From positions 1-43,038 of the IMG/VR virus record IMGVR_UViG_3300025426_000051: DNA of 43,038 nucleotides. The stretch is one strand, 5' to 3'. Under the pieces are notes generated by a model. That model did no database searches. It was not told the DNA's origin and saw only the letters and a list, made by a program, of their open reading frames with translations. The DNA is from a virus. Both the position numbers and the translations under genes were made by a program. Of this stretch, positions 22,866 through 30,316 are shown in pieces (positions within the stretch are counted from its first letter, which is position 1; each line of letters begins with the position of its first letter).

Positions 22866-23066
22866 TTATGCGTAACTTTCGTTAGTATCTTCAATTTCTG
22901 AATTAACTTGAGAATGAACGATAGAATCTGAATGGTCATATATTTTTATATGTCCATTGTGCCTTCTTGTTGCTTTCAAAGCTTCTTCGAAAGACTCATA
23001 CAATTCTTCAATTCTATGCATCATACCATTCTCCCATTTTGTAATTCTTAATTTGTGACGGCTCAT
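22866..23066 (-). CDS. Hypothetical 66-aa protein
   Basis: This is a compact basic/acidic protein (MSRHKLRITKWENGMMHRIEELYESFEEALKA) with a likely beta-alpha-beta layout and an acidic tail. There are no catalytic motifs. A TATATTTAAAT stretch lies about 20 nt upstream. It ends at its own terminator. Confidence 0.6.
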   Translation of the reverse strand: MSRHKLRITKWENGMMHRIEELYESFEEALKATRRHNGHIKIYDHSDSIVHSQVNSEIEDTNESYA

Positions 23067-23078
23067 GTTTTTAATTTT

Positions 23079-24134
23079 TTATTTAAATATATCCAACCAA
23101 ATTTTTTTGGTTTTATTAGTGTATTTCTTCAATTTAAATTGATTTGACAGAACATTATCTGTTGGGTCTTTATAAATTGTTAAAAGTTTATTATAAATAT
23201 CATCGCTACTAGTTGGATCAGCACATTCAGAGGATTTCATCCAAGGTATTTCTACCGACCCTATTAAAGGAACACCAACACTGATTAAATCTGCACCGAC
23301 AATATTGAATGTCTCTGAAAATGAACATTGTAAGCCAATATCCATTGCTTCACATAATTCCAAAAATTCTTCTCTCGGTCTCCAATTATCATTAATCAAT
23401 TGATGGTCTTTATCGAACAAATGTCCAAACATACCTTTCAAATTGTTAAGTACAGGTTCACCTTTCATTTCAATCCTTCCCGAATTGATGTGGAATCTTA
23501 ATTTTTTACCTATGCTATCAGCAAATCTTATTGATGCTATTGCTTGAATCATATGATTCTTTAAGGGTCTTACCGCACCAAAACAACCTATATCAATTGT
23601 GTCTTTGTTAAAATTATGTTCCTTAGTTTTATAATTCTGAGGGTAATAATTAGGCATATAGAATACCTTCTCATTTAATTTTTCATTATCCCAACCTTTA
23701 CTTATTTTTAAAAATGTTTGAACATCAAGTAAAGCCCTCGGTGCATTGATACCAATGTATAAATTTGGGAAATCAACATAATCACCAATCCAATCGAATG
23801 CGTTTCCTTCACCTGCTAAAAAGGGTGTTTCACTGTGTAATCTTATAATCCATTTTACTTTAGGATGTAATTTACATAAAATAGTAAACTTACTTGGAAC
23901 TACCCATAATGCTTCAATAATAACGTGTGTTGGCCTATGTTTAGTTACCTCTCTGTCAATACAATTGTTATCAATTGCAACAAAAAGATTGGACTCTATA
24001 CCTGAATCAATCAACATTTGATTCATAAAATTAGCTGAGTTGTATAAACCTGTGCTCATACCAATGTGTGAGTGTGTTGCAGCATTATAATCTGGACGCC
24101 TTTTGAGGATAAATAGAACCTTATTGTTTGACAT
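23079..24134 (-). CDS. Glycosyltransferase, GT-B fold (GT4/group 1-like)
   Basis: This 351-residue protein has an N-terminal Rossmann half with K-V-L-F-I-L-K-R-R-P, a Trp-rich link (W-I-I-R-L-H-S-E-T-P), then a C-terminal half starting D-I-G-C-F-G-A-V-R-P-L-K-N-H (about 180-193). That is the typical group 1 GT segment with a basic K/N-H. F-S-E-T-F-N-I-V-G-A-D (about 283-293) is the E-x7-E-like nucleotide-sugar site. It probably adds a sugar to the glycan built by the operon upstream. A 15-bp perfect inverted repeat lies 16 nt before its start. Confidence 0.82.
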   Translation of the reverse strand: MSNNKVLFILKRRPDYNAATHSHIGMSTGLYNSANFMNQMLIDSGIESNLFVAIDNNCIDREVTKHRPTHVIIEALWVVPSKFTILCKLHPKVKWIIRLHSETPFLAGEGNAFDWIGDYVDFPNLYIGINAPRALLDVQTFLKISKGWDNEKLNEKVFYMPNYYPQNYKTKEHNFNKDTIDIGCFGAVRPLKNHMIQAIASIRFADSIGKKLRFHINSGRIEMKGEPVLNNLKGMFGHLFDKDHQLINDNWRPREEFLELCEAMDIGLQCSFSETFNIVGADLISVGVPLIGSVEIPWMKSSECADPTSSDDIYNKLLTIYKDPTDNVLSNQFKLKKYTNKTKKIWLDIFK

Positions 24135-24150
24135 GATTTGTGTTTGGAAT

Positions 24151-24185
24151 TATATTGTTAATTATACACAATAATTAACAATATA
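24151..24185. repeat. 15-bp perfect inverted repeat, possible operator
   Basis: TATATTGTTAATTAT (24151-24165) and ATAATTAACAATATA (24171-24185) are exact complements around ACACA. It lies 16 nt before the GT4 gene start, with no T-tract, so an operator or 5' leader hairpin is likelier than a terminator. Confidence 0.8.
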
Positions 24186-24334
24186 TCAAATAAAACCGAT
24201 AATTTTTATAAATTTAACATTACAAAAAATTAATCAACTCAATAAGTGATGGAAATTATGTTCAACATTCGGTTTACTATTGAGTTCTTTCAATTCATTA
24301 ATGAAAGAATCAAAAAAAGTGAAAATAAAAAATT
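24186..24334. other. Spacer between epimerase and GT4 genes
   Basis: It contains an 8-bp hairpin (TTCTTTCA...TGAAAGAA around 24290-24310) and no gene. No promoter with an exact TAnnTTTG was found. Confidence 0.4.
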
Positions 24335-25201
24335 TTATAATTGTAACGTTGAAAATACATCCATAAAATTTTGTGGTTTAAAATTTAGATGACTTGATAA
24401 TAAATCGAAGTTCACGCAATAATTTCTTGGGTCAGATTCGTTCATTAAAGTGTATTGAAAATCTTTGAATGATTTTAACATATTAATTATTTCAAATTTA
24501 CTTACATTTAATTCGTTACTACCAATATTCAATATTTGTTCTTTGAAATCGATATTGATTAAAGCACTCAAAATAAGAACACAATCATTAACGTGTAAGT
24601 GAGGCCTTTTGGTATTAGGGTCATATATATTTAATATTTTATCATTCTTAATTTCATCAACAAACATATTGATTAATGTATCACCTCTGTATGGGTTTGA
24701 CATACCATATAATGTTGAAAGTCTTAATATTTTAAATTTACTATTCCCCTTTTCCAACAATATGTTTTCACATATTATCTTCATTTTGGAATAAAGTGAA
24801 GTGATTTTTATTGGTGATTTTTCATTTACAATATCTTCAGTACTACCATAAACACTACAACTACTAATGAAAAATATCTTTGGAATTGGTATGTTTTTAG
24901 AATAATCAAAAGAATTGATAAATTTCCTAAAATATTCAATTTCAATTTCGACTTGTTTTTCTGTAGTTAATTCATCAAGTCTTGATTGAGCTAAATAAAA
25001 AATTATATCAAAAGAAAGAGCGTGAAAATCTGATCTTTGTATAATTGCACCGACGTCACCAATTATCTTTTTACAATTAATTAAATCCTCTGTATTGTAT
25101 TTGAATTTATCAAAAACAACAACATTGTGACCATTTGAAATTAAATTGTTAGATAATGGTACACCCAAATATCCTCCCCCACCAATTAATAATATATTCA
25201 T
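24335..25201 (-). CDS. NAD-dependent nucleotide-sugar epimerase/dehydratase (extended SDR)
   Basis: This 288-residue protein has G-G-G-G-Y-L-G (7-13) as the NAD-binding glycine motif, D at the end of strand two (V-V-F-D-K-F, about 28-33), S-S-C-S-V-Y-G (about 114-120), and catalytic Tyr/Lys in Y-S-K-M-K (about 134-138). The family interconverts UDP-, GDP- or CDP-sugars. At 288 aa it is slightly shorter than usual (about 310). It overlaps the aminotransferase gene by 4 bp, suggesting joint synthesis of a modified sugar donor. Confidence 0.85.
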   Translation of the reverse strand: MNILLIGGGGYLGVPLSNNLISNGHNVVVFDKFKYNTEDLINCKKIIGDVGAIIQRSDFHALSFDIIFYLAQSRLDELTTEKQVEIEIEYFRKFINSFDYSKNIPIPKIFFISSCSVYGSTEDIVNEKSPIKITSLYSKMKIICENILLEKGNSKFKILRLSTLYGMSNPYRGDTLINMFVDEIKNDKILNIYDPNTKRPHLHVNDCVLILSALINIDFKEQILNIGSNELNVSKFEIINMLKSFKDFQYTLMNESDPRNYCVNFDLLSSHLNFKPQNFMDVFSTLQL

Positions 25202-25785
25202 TTAAATACGTCCATTTTAGTTAAATCAGGATAATCATTTATAGTCCATTGTTTAGGTATTTTTTTGATTGCATCGGGTAATTTCATTAAACCAAATGCA
25301 GCATTTTCAGGTGTCATATAATAATGGTAACCTAATGTGTCAATATTTTGTTCTCTCCACGGTATCTCAGGTAATCTACCATCATAAGACATTTTTTTTA
25401 ATTGACGAGCAGCATTCTCATCGTCAGTCAATATCATACCACCTCTACCCAAAGATAAATGTTTTTGAAACTGAAAACTCAAACACATAAAAGTTCCAGT
25501 TATATAACTATTTGGTCTCCATAAAACAGCGGCATCTATTATGTTCGGATAGATTGAATAATGATCAACCCAATCATCATCTCTCCAATATAGTTTTATA
25601 TTTAATTTTTTTGACAACATTGGAATTGAAACATATGTTCTTTTCGGTACGTGAATTGTTAATGCATCACAATAACGTAGTGAAAGTTCCAATGCGTGTG
25701 TGCAGCTATCAGTTGCAACTGCAAATGGGGCTCCATAAAATTTAGCAATTTCTTTTTCAAAATTACTTACAGATTCAAAACTCAT
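25198..25785 (-). CDS. Short DegT/DnrJ/EryC1-type sugar aminotransferase
   Basis: This 195-residue protein has F-Y-G-A-P-F-A-V-A-T-D-S-C-T-H-A-L-E-L (about 16-34), the PLP phosphate-binding start of the DegT family, and S-F-Q-F-Q-K-H-L-S-L-G-R-G-G (about 103-116), containing the PLP lysine and the G-x-G-G loop. A-A-V-L-W near residue 85 replaces the usual D-x-A-x-A region. DegT enzymes are about 370 aa; this one lacks the C-terminal domain, though the frame is intact and bounded by 4-bp overlaps on both sides. It may be a minimal active form or work with a partner. Confidence 0.75.
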   Translation of the reverse strand: MSFESVSNFEKEIAKFYGAPFAVATDSCTHALELSLRYCDALTIHVPKRTYVSIPMLSKKLNIKLYWRDDDWVDHYSIYPNIIDAAVLWRPNSYITGTFMCLSFQFQKHLSLGRGGMILTDDENAARQLKKMSYDGRLPEIPWREQNIDTLGYHYYMTPENAAFGLMKLPDAIKKIPKQWTINDYPDLTKMDVFK

Positions 25786-26321
25786 ATTTTATTACATTCA
25801 ATATTCAAACTAATTAATGTGCCGTTTTCTTTATCCATATGTGGAAGATACGATTGAGAAAAATCATCAAATTTTCCGTGTTCAACTTTTTCCCAATTCC
25901 AAAATCTCATATCTTTGAAACCATTATTTTTCAGTAAAAAAAATAAAGATTCATAATCGTAAGCGGTCTTGTGATAAATGGTATTTCTAATCATTTTCAT
26001 TTTACCGTAAATTGGTCCTAAGAAATTTTCTATAGGATAATCTTTTCTTAGATATAAAAACATCATTTTTCTAAAATCAGGTACGGCCAATCTCAAAGTA
26101 CCATTTATTTTTAAAGTACGTCTCCATTCTTTTAGAATTTCAATAACTTCATCTCTATCAAAATATTCTAAAACGTGGGAAGCATATATTATGTCTACAC
26201 TATTATCTCCAAATGGTAATTTAGAAACATCGTGGGAATATAAATGAGGAAAATCACCACCATCAATATGAATCCATTCAGGACCAAAATCTCTTTTTCC
26301 ACAACCTAAATGTAATTTCAC
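25782..26321 (-). CDS. SAM-dependent methyltransferase (type 11)
   Basis: This 179-residue protein has L-H-L-G-C-G (3-8) as motif I, H-I-D-G (about 18-21), and P-F-G-D-N-S-V-D-I-I-Y-A-S-H-V-L-E-Y (about 36-53), the classic type-11 motif. It is common in surface-glycan clusters as a sugar or small-molecule O-/N-methylase. It overlaps the aminotransferase gene by 4 bp and the IHIRR transferase by 1 bp, so the operon order is fixed. Confidence 0.8.
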   Translation of the reverse strand: MKLHLGCGKRDFGPEWIHIDGGDFPHLYSHDVSKLPFGDNSVDIIYASHVLEYFDRDEVIEILKEWRRTLKINGTLRLAVPDFRKMMFLYLRKDYPIENFLGPIYGKMKMIRNTIYHKTAYDYESLFFLLKNNGFKDMRFWNWEKVEHGKFDDFSQSYLPHMDKENGTLISLNIECNKI

Positions 26322-27304
26322 TATATTATTATTTTTATATTTTTTTTATAGAAATTAAAATCACAAGATTGATCCCAATCGTTGTTCATATATTTTTGTT
26401 CTATTTTTTCCCATTCATCTGTTACTAAAACTGATGGTTGATTTCTATATCTTTTAGCAAATTCACTCCAAGTTGATATATTTGATTGGATAAGAAATTT
26501 GCAAAAGGATAATGAAAATAAATCTACAACATCGTCTAACACTTTTATTGATTCAATGTTTAAACCTGAATAATTTAAATAATACAAAATATTGGATATA
26601 AAGTCTTCTTTTGTGATTATATTTTTACCATATTTTTCTTTGTAATATAAAATGAAAGTATATGGTAAATCCGTACTAATAAAAAATTTTTGGTGTGGAT
26701 TAATTTTCAGCATATTATCAATTATTTTGAAATAATAATCATCAGGTATAAATTTATAACCAATGTCGTAATCTTTAACTAAATTTCTGAGATTAATATA
26801 TTTTTCTTGTAAATCTTTCGGTAACGTATTCACATCATCATTTGTGTAAAATACACCTACGTTCCTTCTTATGTGAATCCCAACAACATTTTTCATTTTA
26901 GTTTTTATGAAATCCTCGATATATGGATTAGCTAATCTAACTAAACTTATTGGACTGAAAGTGTTGTCATTATAAAATGTTGAGAGAGATTTGTAACCAA
27001 AATTTGAATACCAATGGTCTCCATTTAAATCGAAAAAATTGGTATTGAACATGTCGTTAATCATATCAATATCAATTTCTGAACCTATATTATTTTTTGT
27101 GTATGGGAAAATTGAAGTGTTAGGGAGATAAATCAAATTATATTCACGCCAATGATAATCATCTAAAATGATTTGAAATTTGAAATTGTTTTTTTTGTTT
27201 AGTTCATATGCTATTTCCCAATGTAATAATCTATTACATAAACTTGTATCAGTATCAATCCAAGTTGATGGATTTAACCATCTGAGAGTTTTTTCATACT
27301 TCAT
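26321..27304 (-). CDS. Fucosyltransferase-like protein (IHIRR motif, GT-B)
   Basis: In this 327-residue protein V-V-G-I-H-I-R-R-N-V-G (about 137-147) matches the H-x-R-R/G-x-H-I-R-R motif of GT11/GT23/POFUT-type fucosyltransferases that bind GDP-fucose. K-F-F-I-S-T-D (about 198-204) matches the later (F/V)-x-S-(T/S)-D. The N-terminus (W-L-N-P-S-T-W-I-D-T-D-T-S-L-C-N-R-L) resembles the G/N-x-x-N-R start of those enzymes. It leads the minus-strand sugar operon behind a TATATTTG box 4 nt before its start. Confidence 0.72.
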   Translation of the reverse strand: MKYEKTLRWLNPSTWIDTDTSLCNRLLHWEIAYELNKKNNFKFQIILDDYHWREYNLIYLPNTSIFPYTKNNIGSEIDIDMINDMFNTNFFDLNGDHWYSNFGYKSLSTFYNDNTFSPISLVRLANPYIEDFIKTKMKNVVGIHIRRNVGVFYTNDDVNTLPKDLQEKYINLRNLVKDYDIGYKFIPDDYYFKIIDNMLKINPHQKFFISTDLPYTFILYYKEKYGKNIITKEDFISNILYYLNYSGLNIESIKVLDDVVDLFSLSFCKFLIQSNISTWSEFAKRYRNQPSVLVTDEWEKIEQKYMNNDWDQSCDFNFYKKNIKIII

Positions 27305-27308
27305 TGAA

Positions 27309-27316
27309 CAAATATA
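27309..27316 (-). promoter_or_regulatory. TATATTTG -7 box before fucosyltransferase-like gene
   Basis: It is an exact TAnnTTTG match 4 nt upstream of the ATG at 27304, giving a nearly leaderless mRNA if used. Confidence 0.5.
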
Positions 27317-27325
27317 ACAAAAAAT

Positions 27326-27787
27326 TTACACTCTAACAAGTGCATTTGCTGCATATGTCATCATAGCACCTAAATGTTTGTATCTAACTTTATAACCCAT
27401 ACCTTCAACTAAACCTACCGCTTGCCTTAAAACAGAGTTTGATTTATATTTTGGATCAGGATTTAAGTCAATATCAATCCATTGTGGTTTTGGTAAACCA
27501 TTTTCTTTTAGAAATTCAGCAACTTCAAGGGATCTCCACACCTCATTTAATAATCTACTTGGTGTGTTTCTTTCCATTGCCACAGTCTCACGTGTACACA
27601 ATACGTGAGCACCTTTACCTTTTGTGTAAAGAGCAATAACTACACCATAGATAGTTTTTTTATTACCATAACATTGTGAATCTGAACCAATAAGGATTTC
27701 CACATCCTCTCTTGTTGCGATGTACTCTTTGATGTAATCAATTACATCAGGAATTGGGGTTCCGTGAAGAGTTCTAAAATTTTTCAT
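27326..27787 (-). CDS. RNase H-like YkuK/DUF458 family protein
   Basis: This 153-residue protein has I-L-I-G-S-D-S-Q (31-38), with Asp36 in the first-strand position of RNase H-like nucleases, R-L-L-N-E-V-W-R-S-L-E-V-A (about 78-90), I-D-I-D-L-N-P (about 103-109) and a final G-M-G-Y-K-V-R-Y-K. This follows the DUF458 (YkuK) layout, predicted to be an RNase H-fold nuclease. It is a single gene between the glycan operon and the tRNA cluster; a role in RNA turnover or tRNA processing is possible but unsupported. Confidence 0.75.
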   Translation of the reverse strand: MKNFRTLHGTPIPDVIDYIKEYIATREDVEILIGSDSQCYGNKKTIYGVVIALYTKGKGAHVLCTRETVAMERNTPSRLLNEVWRSLEVAEFLKENGLPKPQWIDIDLNPDPKYKSNSVLRQAVGLVEGMGYKVRYKHLGAMMTYAANALVRV

Positions 27788-27821
27788 TCTTTTCGTTTTA
27801 CATAAGTATTTGTTTATGAAG

Positions 27822-27906
27822 CGGAGAGTAGTGGTAACGATCCACTTTGGGTTTTACCCCAGCCTCGGTTTAGCAAACCGGCCTCTTACCTTTCGAGCAA
27901 CTCTCC
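27822..27906 (-). tRNA. tRNA-Ser(GCT)
   Basis: Acceptor GGAGAGT/ACTCTCC, anticodon loop TTGCTAA, a long variable arm and discriminator G fit serine. The T-loop is ATCGTTA: A54 and T58 replace the usual T54/A58. CCA is not encoded. Confidence 0.9.
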
Positions 27907-27910
27907 ATTG

Positions 27911-27981
27911 TTGTCCCTCAGGGATTCGAACCCCAACTAGATGGACCAAAACCATCTGTACTACCGTTATACTAAAGGACA
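27911..27981 (-). tRNA. tRNA-Gln(TTG)
   Basis: Acceptor TGTCCTT/AGGGACA (one wobble), loop TTTTGGT with anticodon TTG, canonical T-loop TTCGAAT, discriminator A. CCA is not encoded. Confidence 0.92.
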
Positions 27982-28063
27982 ATAATCTCAAGCATTCTAC
28001 TTCCCGCAGCACGAAATTGTATCTAACTTAGCCCAACGTTAGCGGTATGGGTACTTGAGTTGG

Positions 28064-28136
28064 AGCGAAAAACCAGGAACGATCTGGCAACCCTCAGTTT
28101 GGAAAACTGATGCTCTACCAATTGAGCTATTTTCGC
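28064..28136 (-). tRNA. tRNA-Gly(TCC)
   Basis: Acceptor GCGAAAA/TTTTCGC, loop TTTCCAA with anticodon TCC, discriminator T. T-loop ATCGTTC has the A54/T58 swap. The bases after T73 read CCA, so the tail may be encoded. Confidence 0.92.
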
Positions 28137-28192
28137 ATTTGGTGACTGAAAAAAACCTATTCTTCTTGTGGTCTTGTCACCGGAGACCCGTG

Positions 28193-28264
28193 AGCTCAAT
28201 AACAGACTCGAACTGTTGTCTAATGATTACAAATCACTTGTTCTACCAACTGAACTAATCGAGC
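28193..28264 (-). tRNA. tRNA-Thr(TGT), copy 1
   Basis: Acceptor GCTCGAT/ATTGAGC, loop TTTGTAA, T-loop TTCGAGT, discriminator T. It is nearly identical to the copy at 31736-31807; one acceptor base differs. Confidence 0.92.
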
Positions 28265-28266
28265 AA

Positions 28267-28377
28267 TTATTGGAACTTTAGAAGGTATTCCAACTGATGG
28301 TTTAATACTTTACCACACCACGATTCGCGAGCTGTAAGACCCCAATCATTGATACTCTTCTTACGCTTACACTTCAA
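28267..28377 (-). CDS. Possible 36-aa basic mini-gene between tRNAs (TTG start)
   Basis: The frame from TTG 28377 encodes a basic peptide opening K-C-K-R-K-K-S-I-N-D-W-G-L-T-A-R, which looks protein-like. Its TAA ends 3 nt before the tRNA-Thr 5' end, the same stop-against-tRNA layout as the larger genes in this cluster. There is no ATG start, so it could be a decayed gene remnant. Confidence 0.3.
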   Translation of the reverse strand: MKCKRKKSINDWGLTARESWCGKVLNHQLEYLLKFQ

Positions 28378-28387
28378 GTATCTAGTG

Positions 28388-28460
28388 AGCGAAAAACCAG
28401 GCTCGAACTGGCCACCTTCTACTTGGCAAGCAGACGCTCTACCTAATGAGCTATTTTCGC
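28388..28460 (-). tRNA. tRNA-Gly(GCC)
   Basis: Acceptor GCGAAAA/TTTTCGC, loop TTGCCAA with anticodon GCC, canonical T-loop TTCGAGC. It shares the acceptor with tRNA-Gly(TCC) but not the swapped T-loop. Confidence 0.92.
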
Positions 28461-28524
28461 AAATGTTGAGTGAGACTAACTCAACGTCATTTATTTGTAC
28501 ATAATAAACATTTAAGTCTTTTTG

Positions 28525-28600
28525 TAGAAGATATTGGATTCGAACCAATGATCTCTTGTGTGTAAAACAAGCGCTTTAAAACCAGCTAAGCGAATCTTCT
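28525..28600 (-). tRNA. tRNA-Val(TAC)
   Basis: Acceptor AGAAGAT/ATCTTCT, anticodon stem CTTGT/ACAAG with loop TTTACAC, T-loop TTCGAAT, discriminator A. The stop codon of the endonuclease gene 28576-29244 lies inside this tRNA. Confidence 0.9.
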
Positions 28601-29244
28601 ATGTTATATTTGTCGTTTTTTATTTTTTTAATGTCATCTTTTTTTATGATAATTAAATTTTTTACAACTTTCCATTTACATCTATCACGTTCTCTTTCAA
28701 AACCTTTCACCTCAATATATCTATCAAACTCCGTTAAATAAAAATCGGGGAAATAAAGATGTATTGAATTTTCCCATTCATATTCAAATGGTTTTAATTT
28801 ATTTGTCCATTTGATATTATTTTTATCTAACCATTTCGCCACTTCTAGTTCCCATGTTCCTTTTAATTTGAAACCTTTATACTCTATTATTGGTGTTCTT
28901 CCACTAACATTAGATGCGGTATAACTTTCAGGATTATTAAGAACAGCATTTTTCATTGCTTCTCTATGTTTTTTTCTTTGTTCTTCGTTTAATTTATTTC
29001 CTTTATTATTTTTACTTAATTTTTTTCTTGTTTCATCACTAATAAAAATTTTTCTACCTTCTAACTTGGCTTTAGTATATTGATTTTTATTTTCTTTTTT
29101 TATTAAACCATTTTTTAATTTTTCATTATAAATTATAAAATTAGATTTAATGTTTTGACAATTAGGATTTAATTTACATAATCTTTCATGATTTCTTAAA
29201 CTATTTCCATTTTTACACTCTTTATTACAAAATTTACATTCCAT
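28576..29244 (-). CDS. Mobile (homing-type) endonuclease: zinc finger, NUMOD-like, PD-(D/E)xK
   Basis: In this 222-residue protein residues 3-23 hold a C2H2-like finger (C-K-F-C...H-E-R-L-C). Residues 72-100 (S-D-E-T-R-K-K-L-S-K...E-Q-R-K-K-H-R-E-A-M-K) resemble the NUMOD3 DNA-binding repeats of homing enzymes. The C-terminal part has an acidic helix (W-E-L-E-V-A-K-W-L), F-P-D-F (about 166-169) and I-E-V-K-G (about 178-182), the PD-(D/E)xK nuclease core. Its stop codon lies within tRNA-Val, so insertion next to the tRNA kept both functional. An ATATTTATATAA element lies 16 nt upstream of the start. Confidence 0.75.
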   Translation of the reverse strand: MECKFCNKECKNGNSLRNHERLCKLNPNCQNIKSNFIIYNEKLKNGLIKKENKNQYTKAKLEGRKIFISDETRKKLSKNNKGNKLNEEQRKKHREAMKNAVLNNPESYTASNVSGRTPIIEYKGFKLKGTWELEVAKWLDKNNIKWTNKLKPFEYEWENSIHLYFPDFYLTEFDRYIEVKGFERERDRCKWKVVKNLIIIKKDDIKKIKNDKYNIEDSLSWF

Positions 29245-29260
29245 TTAAAATATGTTTATA

Positions 29261-29273
29261 TTATATAAATATA
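29261..29273 (-). promoter_or_regulatory. ATATTTATATAA element before endonuclease gene
   Basis: It reads TATATTTATATAA on the minus strand, 16 nt upstream of the ATG at 29244. Confidence 0.45.
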
Positions 29274-29314
29274 AGAAAAAATGGAGTTATTTGTTCTAAC
29301 CTATTATTTTTTTG

Positions 29315-29390
29315 TGGGTGAGTTCGGATTCGAACCGAAGACCTAAAGTTTATGAGACTTTTGCTCTAAAACCAGCTGAGCTACACACCC
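29315..29390 (-). tRNA. tRNA-Met(CAT)
   Basis: Acceptor GGGTGTG/CTCACCC with one T-T mismatch, anticodon stem AAAGT/ACTTT with loop CTCATAA, T-loop TTCGAAT, discriminator A. It is an elongator-type Met, though a lysidine-modified Ile2 cannot be excluded. Confidence 0.88.
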
Positions 29391-29401
29391 GAAATATTTT
29401 G

Positions 29402-29481
29402 TTGGGGTGGACGGACTCGAACCGCCGAACTCGAAAGAACAGATTTACAGTCTGCCGTCATTGCCACTAGACTACACCCCA
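29402..29481 (-). tRNA. tRNA-Tyr(GTA)
   Basis: Acceptor TGGGGTG/CACCCCA, loop CTGTAAA, bacterial-type long variable arm, T-loop TTCGAGT, discriminator A. Confidence 0.92.
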
Positions 29482-29530
29482 ATTTTGTACTTCCTTTTGG
29501 ATTTGTTGTTTAGTACTAACCACTCCACCG

Positions 29531-29611
29531 TGACCAAGGAGAGACTCGAACTCTCACGCATTTCTGCACCAGATCCTAAGTCTGGCGTGGCTGCCATTAC
29601 ACCACTCGGCC
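29531..29611 (-). tRNA. tRNA-Leu(TAG)
   Basis: Acceptor GGCCGAG/CTTGGTC with two wobbles, stem CCAGA/TCTGG with loop CTTAGGA, variable arm GCA-GAAA-TGC, discriminator A. Confidence 0.9.
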
Positions 29612-29708
29612 ATTTAGTCTTTTCCTTACCTCTTAATAACCACATTGCCATTCCGGTGTTACTGCCGGACGCTTACCATTTGTTCAAACGGAAGTGATTA
29701 TCACGTTG

Positions 29709-29780
29709 CGCTGATTCAGAATTACGATATCTGGACCCCGAAATTAATAGTTTCGTGCTCTGCCTCTGAGCTAAATCAGC
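29709..29780 (-). tRNA. tRNA-Asn(ATT), unusual A34 anticodon
   Basis: Acceptor GCTGATT/AATCAGC, stem CGAAA/TTTCG, loop CTATTAA giving anticodon ATT; discriminator G fits Asn. The T-loop ATCGTAA has the A54/T58 swap, and the base pair 53-61 is T-T. GTT is the normal Asn anticodon. Confidence 0.8.
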
Positions 29781-29785
29781 ATTTG

Positions 29786-29859
29786 TCGAGTAAGCAGGAT
29801 TCGAACCTACGGCATCTTGGTCCCAAACCAAGCATTCTACCGGACTGAATTATTACTCG
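29786..29859 (-). tRNA. tRNA-Pro(TGG)
   Basis: Acceptor CGAGTAA/TTACTCG, stem CTTGG/CCAAG with loop TTTGGGA, T-loop TTCGAAT, discriminator A. Confidence 0.92.
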
Positions 29860-29910
29860 ATGGTCGGCTCCGATTTTTTATACAGAACGTTGCCGAAGTA
29901 AACTGTTTTG

Positions 29911-29983
29911 TGATCCCGACAAGGGTCGAACTTGTAACCTACAGTTTAGAAAACTGTCGCTCTAACCATTGAGCTACGGGACC
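29911..29983 (-). tRNA. tRNA-Arg(TCT)
   Basis: Acceptor GGTCCCG/CGGGATC, stem ACAGT/ACTGT with loop TTTCTAA, T-loop TTCGACC, discriminator A. Confidence 0.92.
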
Positions 29984-29987
29984 ATTG

Positions 29988-30075
29988 TGATCCTGGTTGG
30001 ATTTGAACCAACACGAACATTACTGTTCAATAGATTTTAAGTCTATCGCGTGCTACTAATTTCGCCACCAAGGTA
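29988..30075 (-). tRNA. tRNA-Leu(TAA), imperfect acceptor
   Basis: Stem ATAGA/TCTAT with loop CTTAAAA, variable arm GAACA-GTAA-TGTTC, T-loop TTCAAAT. The acceptor TACCTTG/CAGGATC has mismatches at pairs 1 and 3. Confidence 0.85.
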
Positions 30076-30131
30076 TTTGTTTCCCAATATGTCAAAGATC
30101 AATACTAATATAAAAAATAAAAGTCACTAAA

Positions 30132-30166
30132 ACAAAAAACCCGAACATTTTTTAGAAGTTCGGGTT
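30132..30166 (-). terminator. Terminator, end of a minus-strand unit
   Basis: AACCCGAAC (30138-30146) pairs with GTTCGGGTT (30158-30166), then TTTTTTG on the minus strand. It separates the tRNAs at 27.8-30.1 kb from those upstream. Confidence 0.78.
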
Positions 30167-30190
30167 GTAATATCTTAAGTTAAATTTATC

Positions 30191-30298
30191 TTAGATTAGT
30201 GTGTCCGAACTTAAAGTGCATGTAGGTTGCACAAGATAGCCATTACCATTATTTAATGGTCTACTCGTAATCCCCAATATGTTATTTAAGTTCTTCAT
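30191..30298 (-). CDS. 35-aa small protein with host-type promoter
   Basis: The frame from ATG 30298 to TAA 30191 encodes 35 residues opening M-K-N-L-N-N-I-L-G-I. A TATATTTG box with TTTG 20 nt further upstream lies just before it, and a terminator follows, so it is a complete mini transcription unit. No family is recognised. The layout matches the small unit at 34697-34870. Confidence 0.5.
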   Translation of the reverse strand: MKNLNNILGITSRPLNNGNGYLVQPTCTLSSDTLI

Positions 30299-30316
30299 CG
30301 TTTATATAATTATATG

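Noticed and set aside
22736-22939. 67-codon minus-strand frame overlapping the terminator at 22814-22836
   Set aside because: Lys/Ile/Leu-rich AT artefact that runs across a terminator and overlaps a better gene.
24186-24334. Terminator at the TTCTTTCA/TGAAAGAA hairpin
   Set aside because: No T-tract follows on the strand of the genes.
27982-28063. Possible extra tRNA or gene between Gln and Gly(TCC)
   Set aside because: Only a CTAAC/GTTAG stem is visible; no cloverleaf and no reading frame.
29612-29708. Possible extra tRNA between Leu(TAG) and Asn
   Set aside because: A TCCGG/CCGGA stem has an 8-nt loop without U33, and no acceptor or T-arm pairs.
28055-29848. Plus-strand frames running across several tRNAs
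   Set aside because: They are translations of antisense tRNA sequence, with the repeated phrases typical of tRNA T-arms, and lack start signals.
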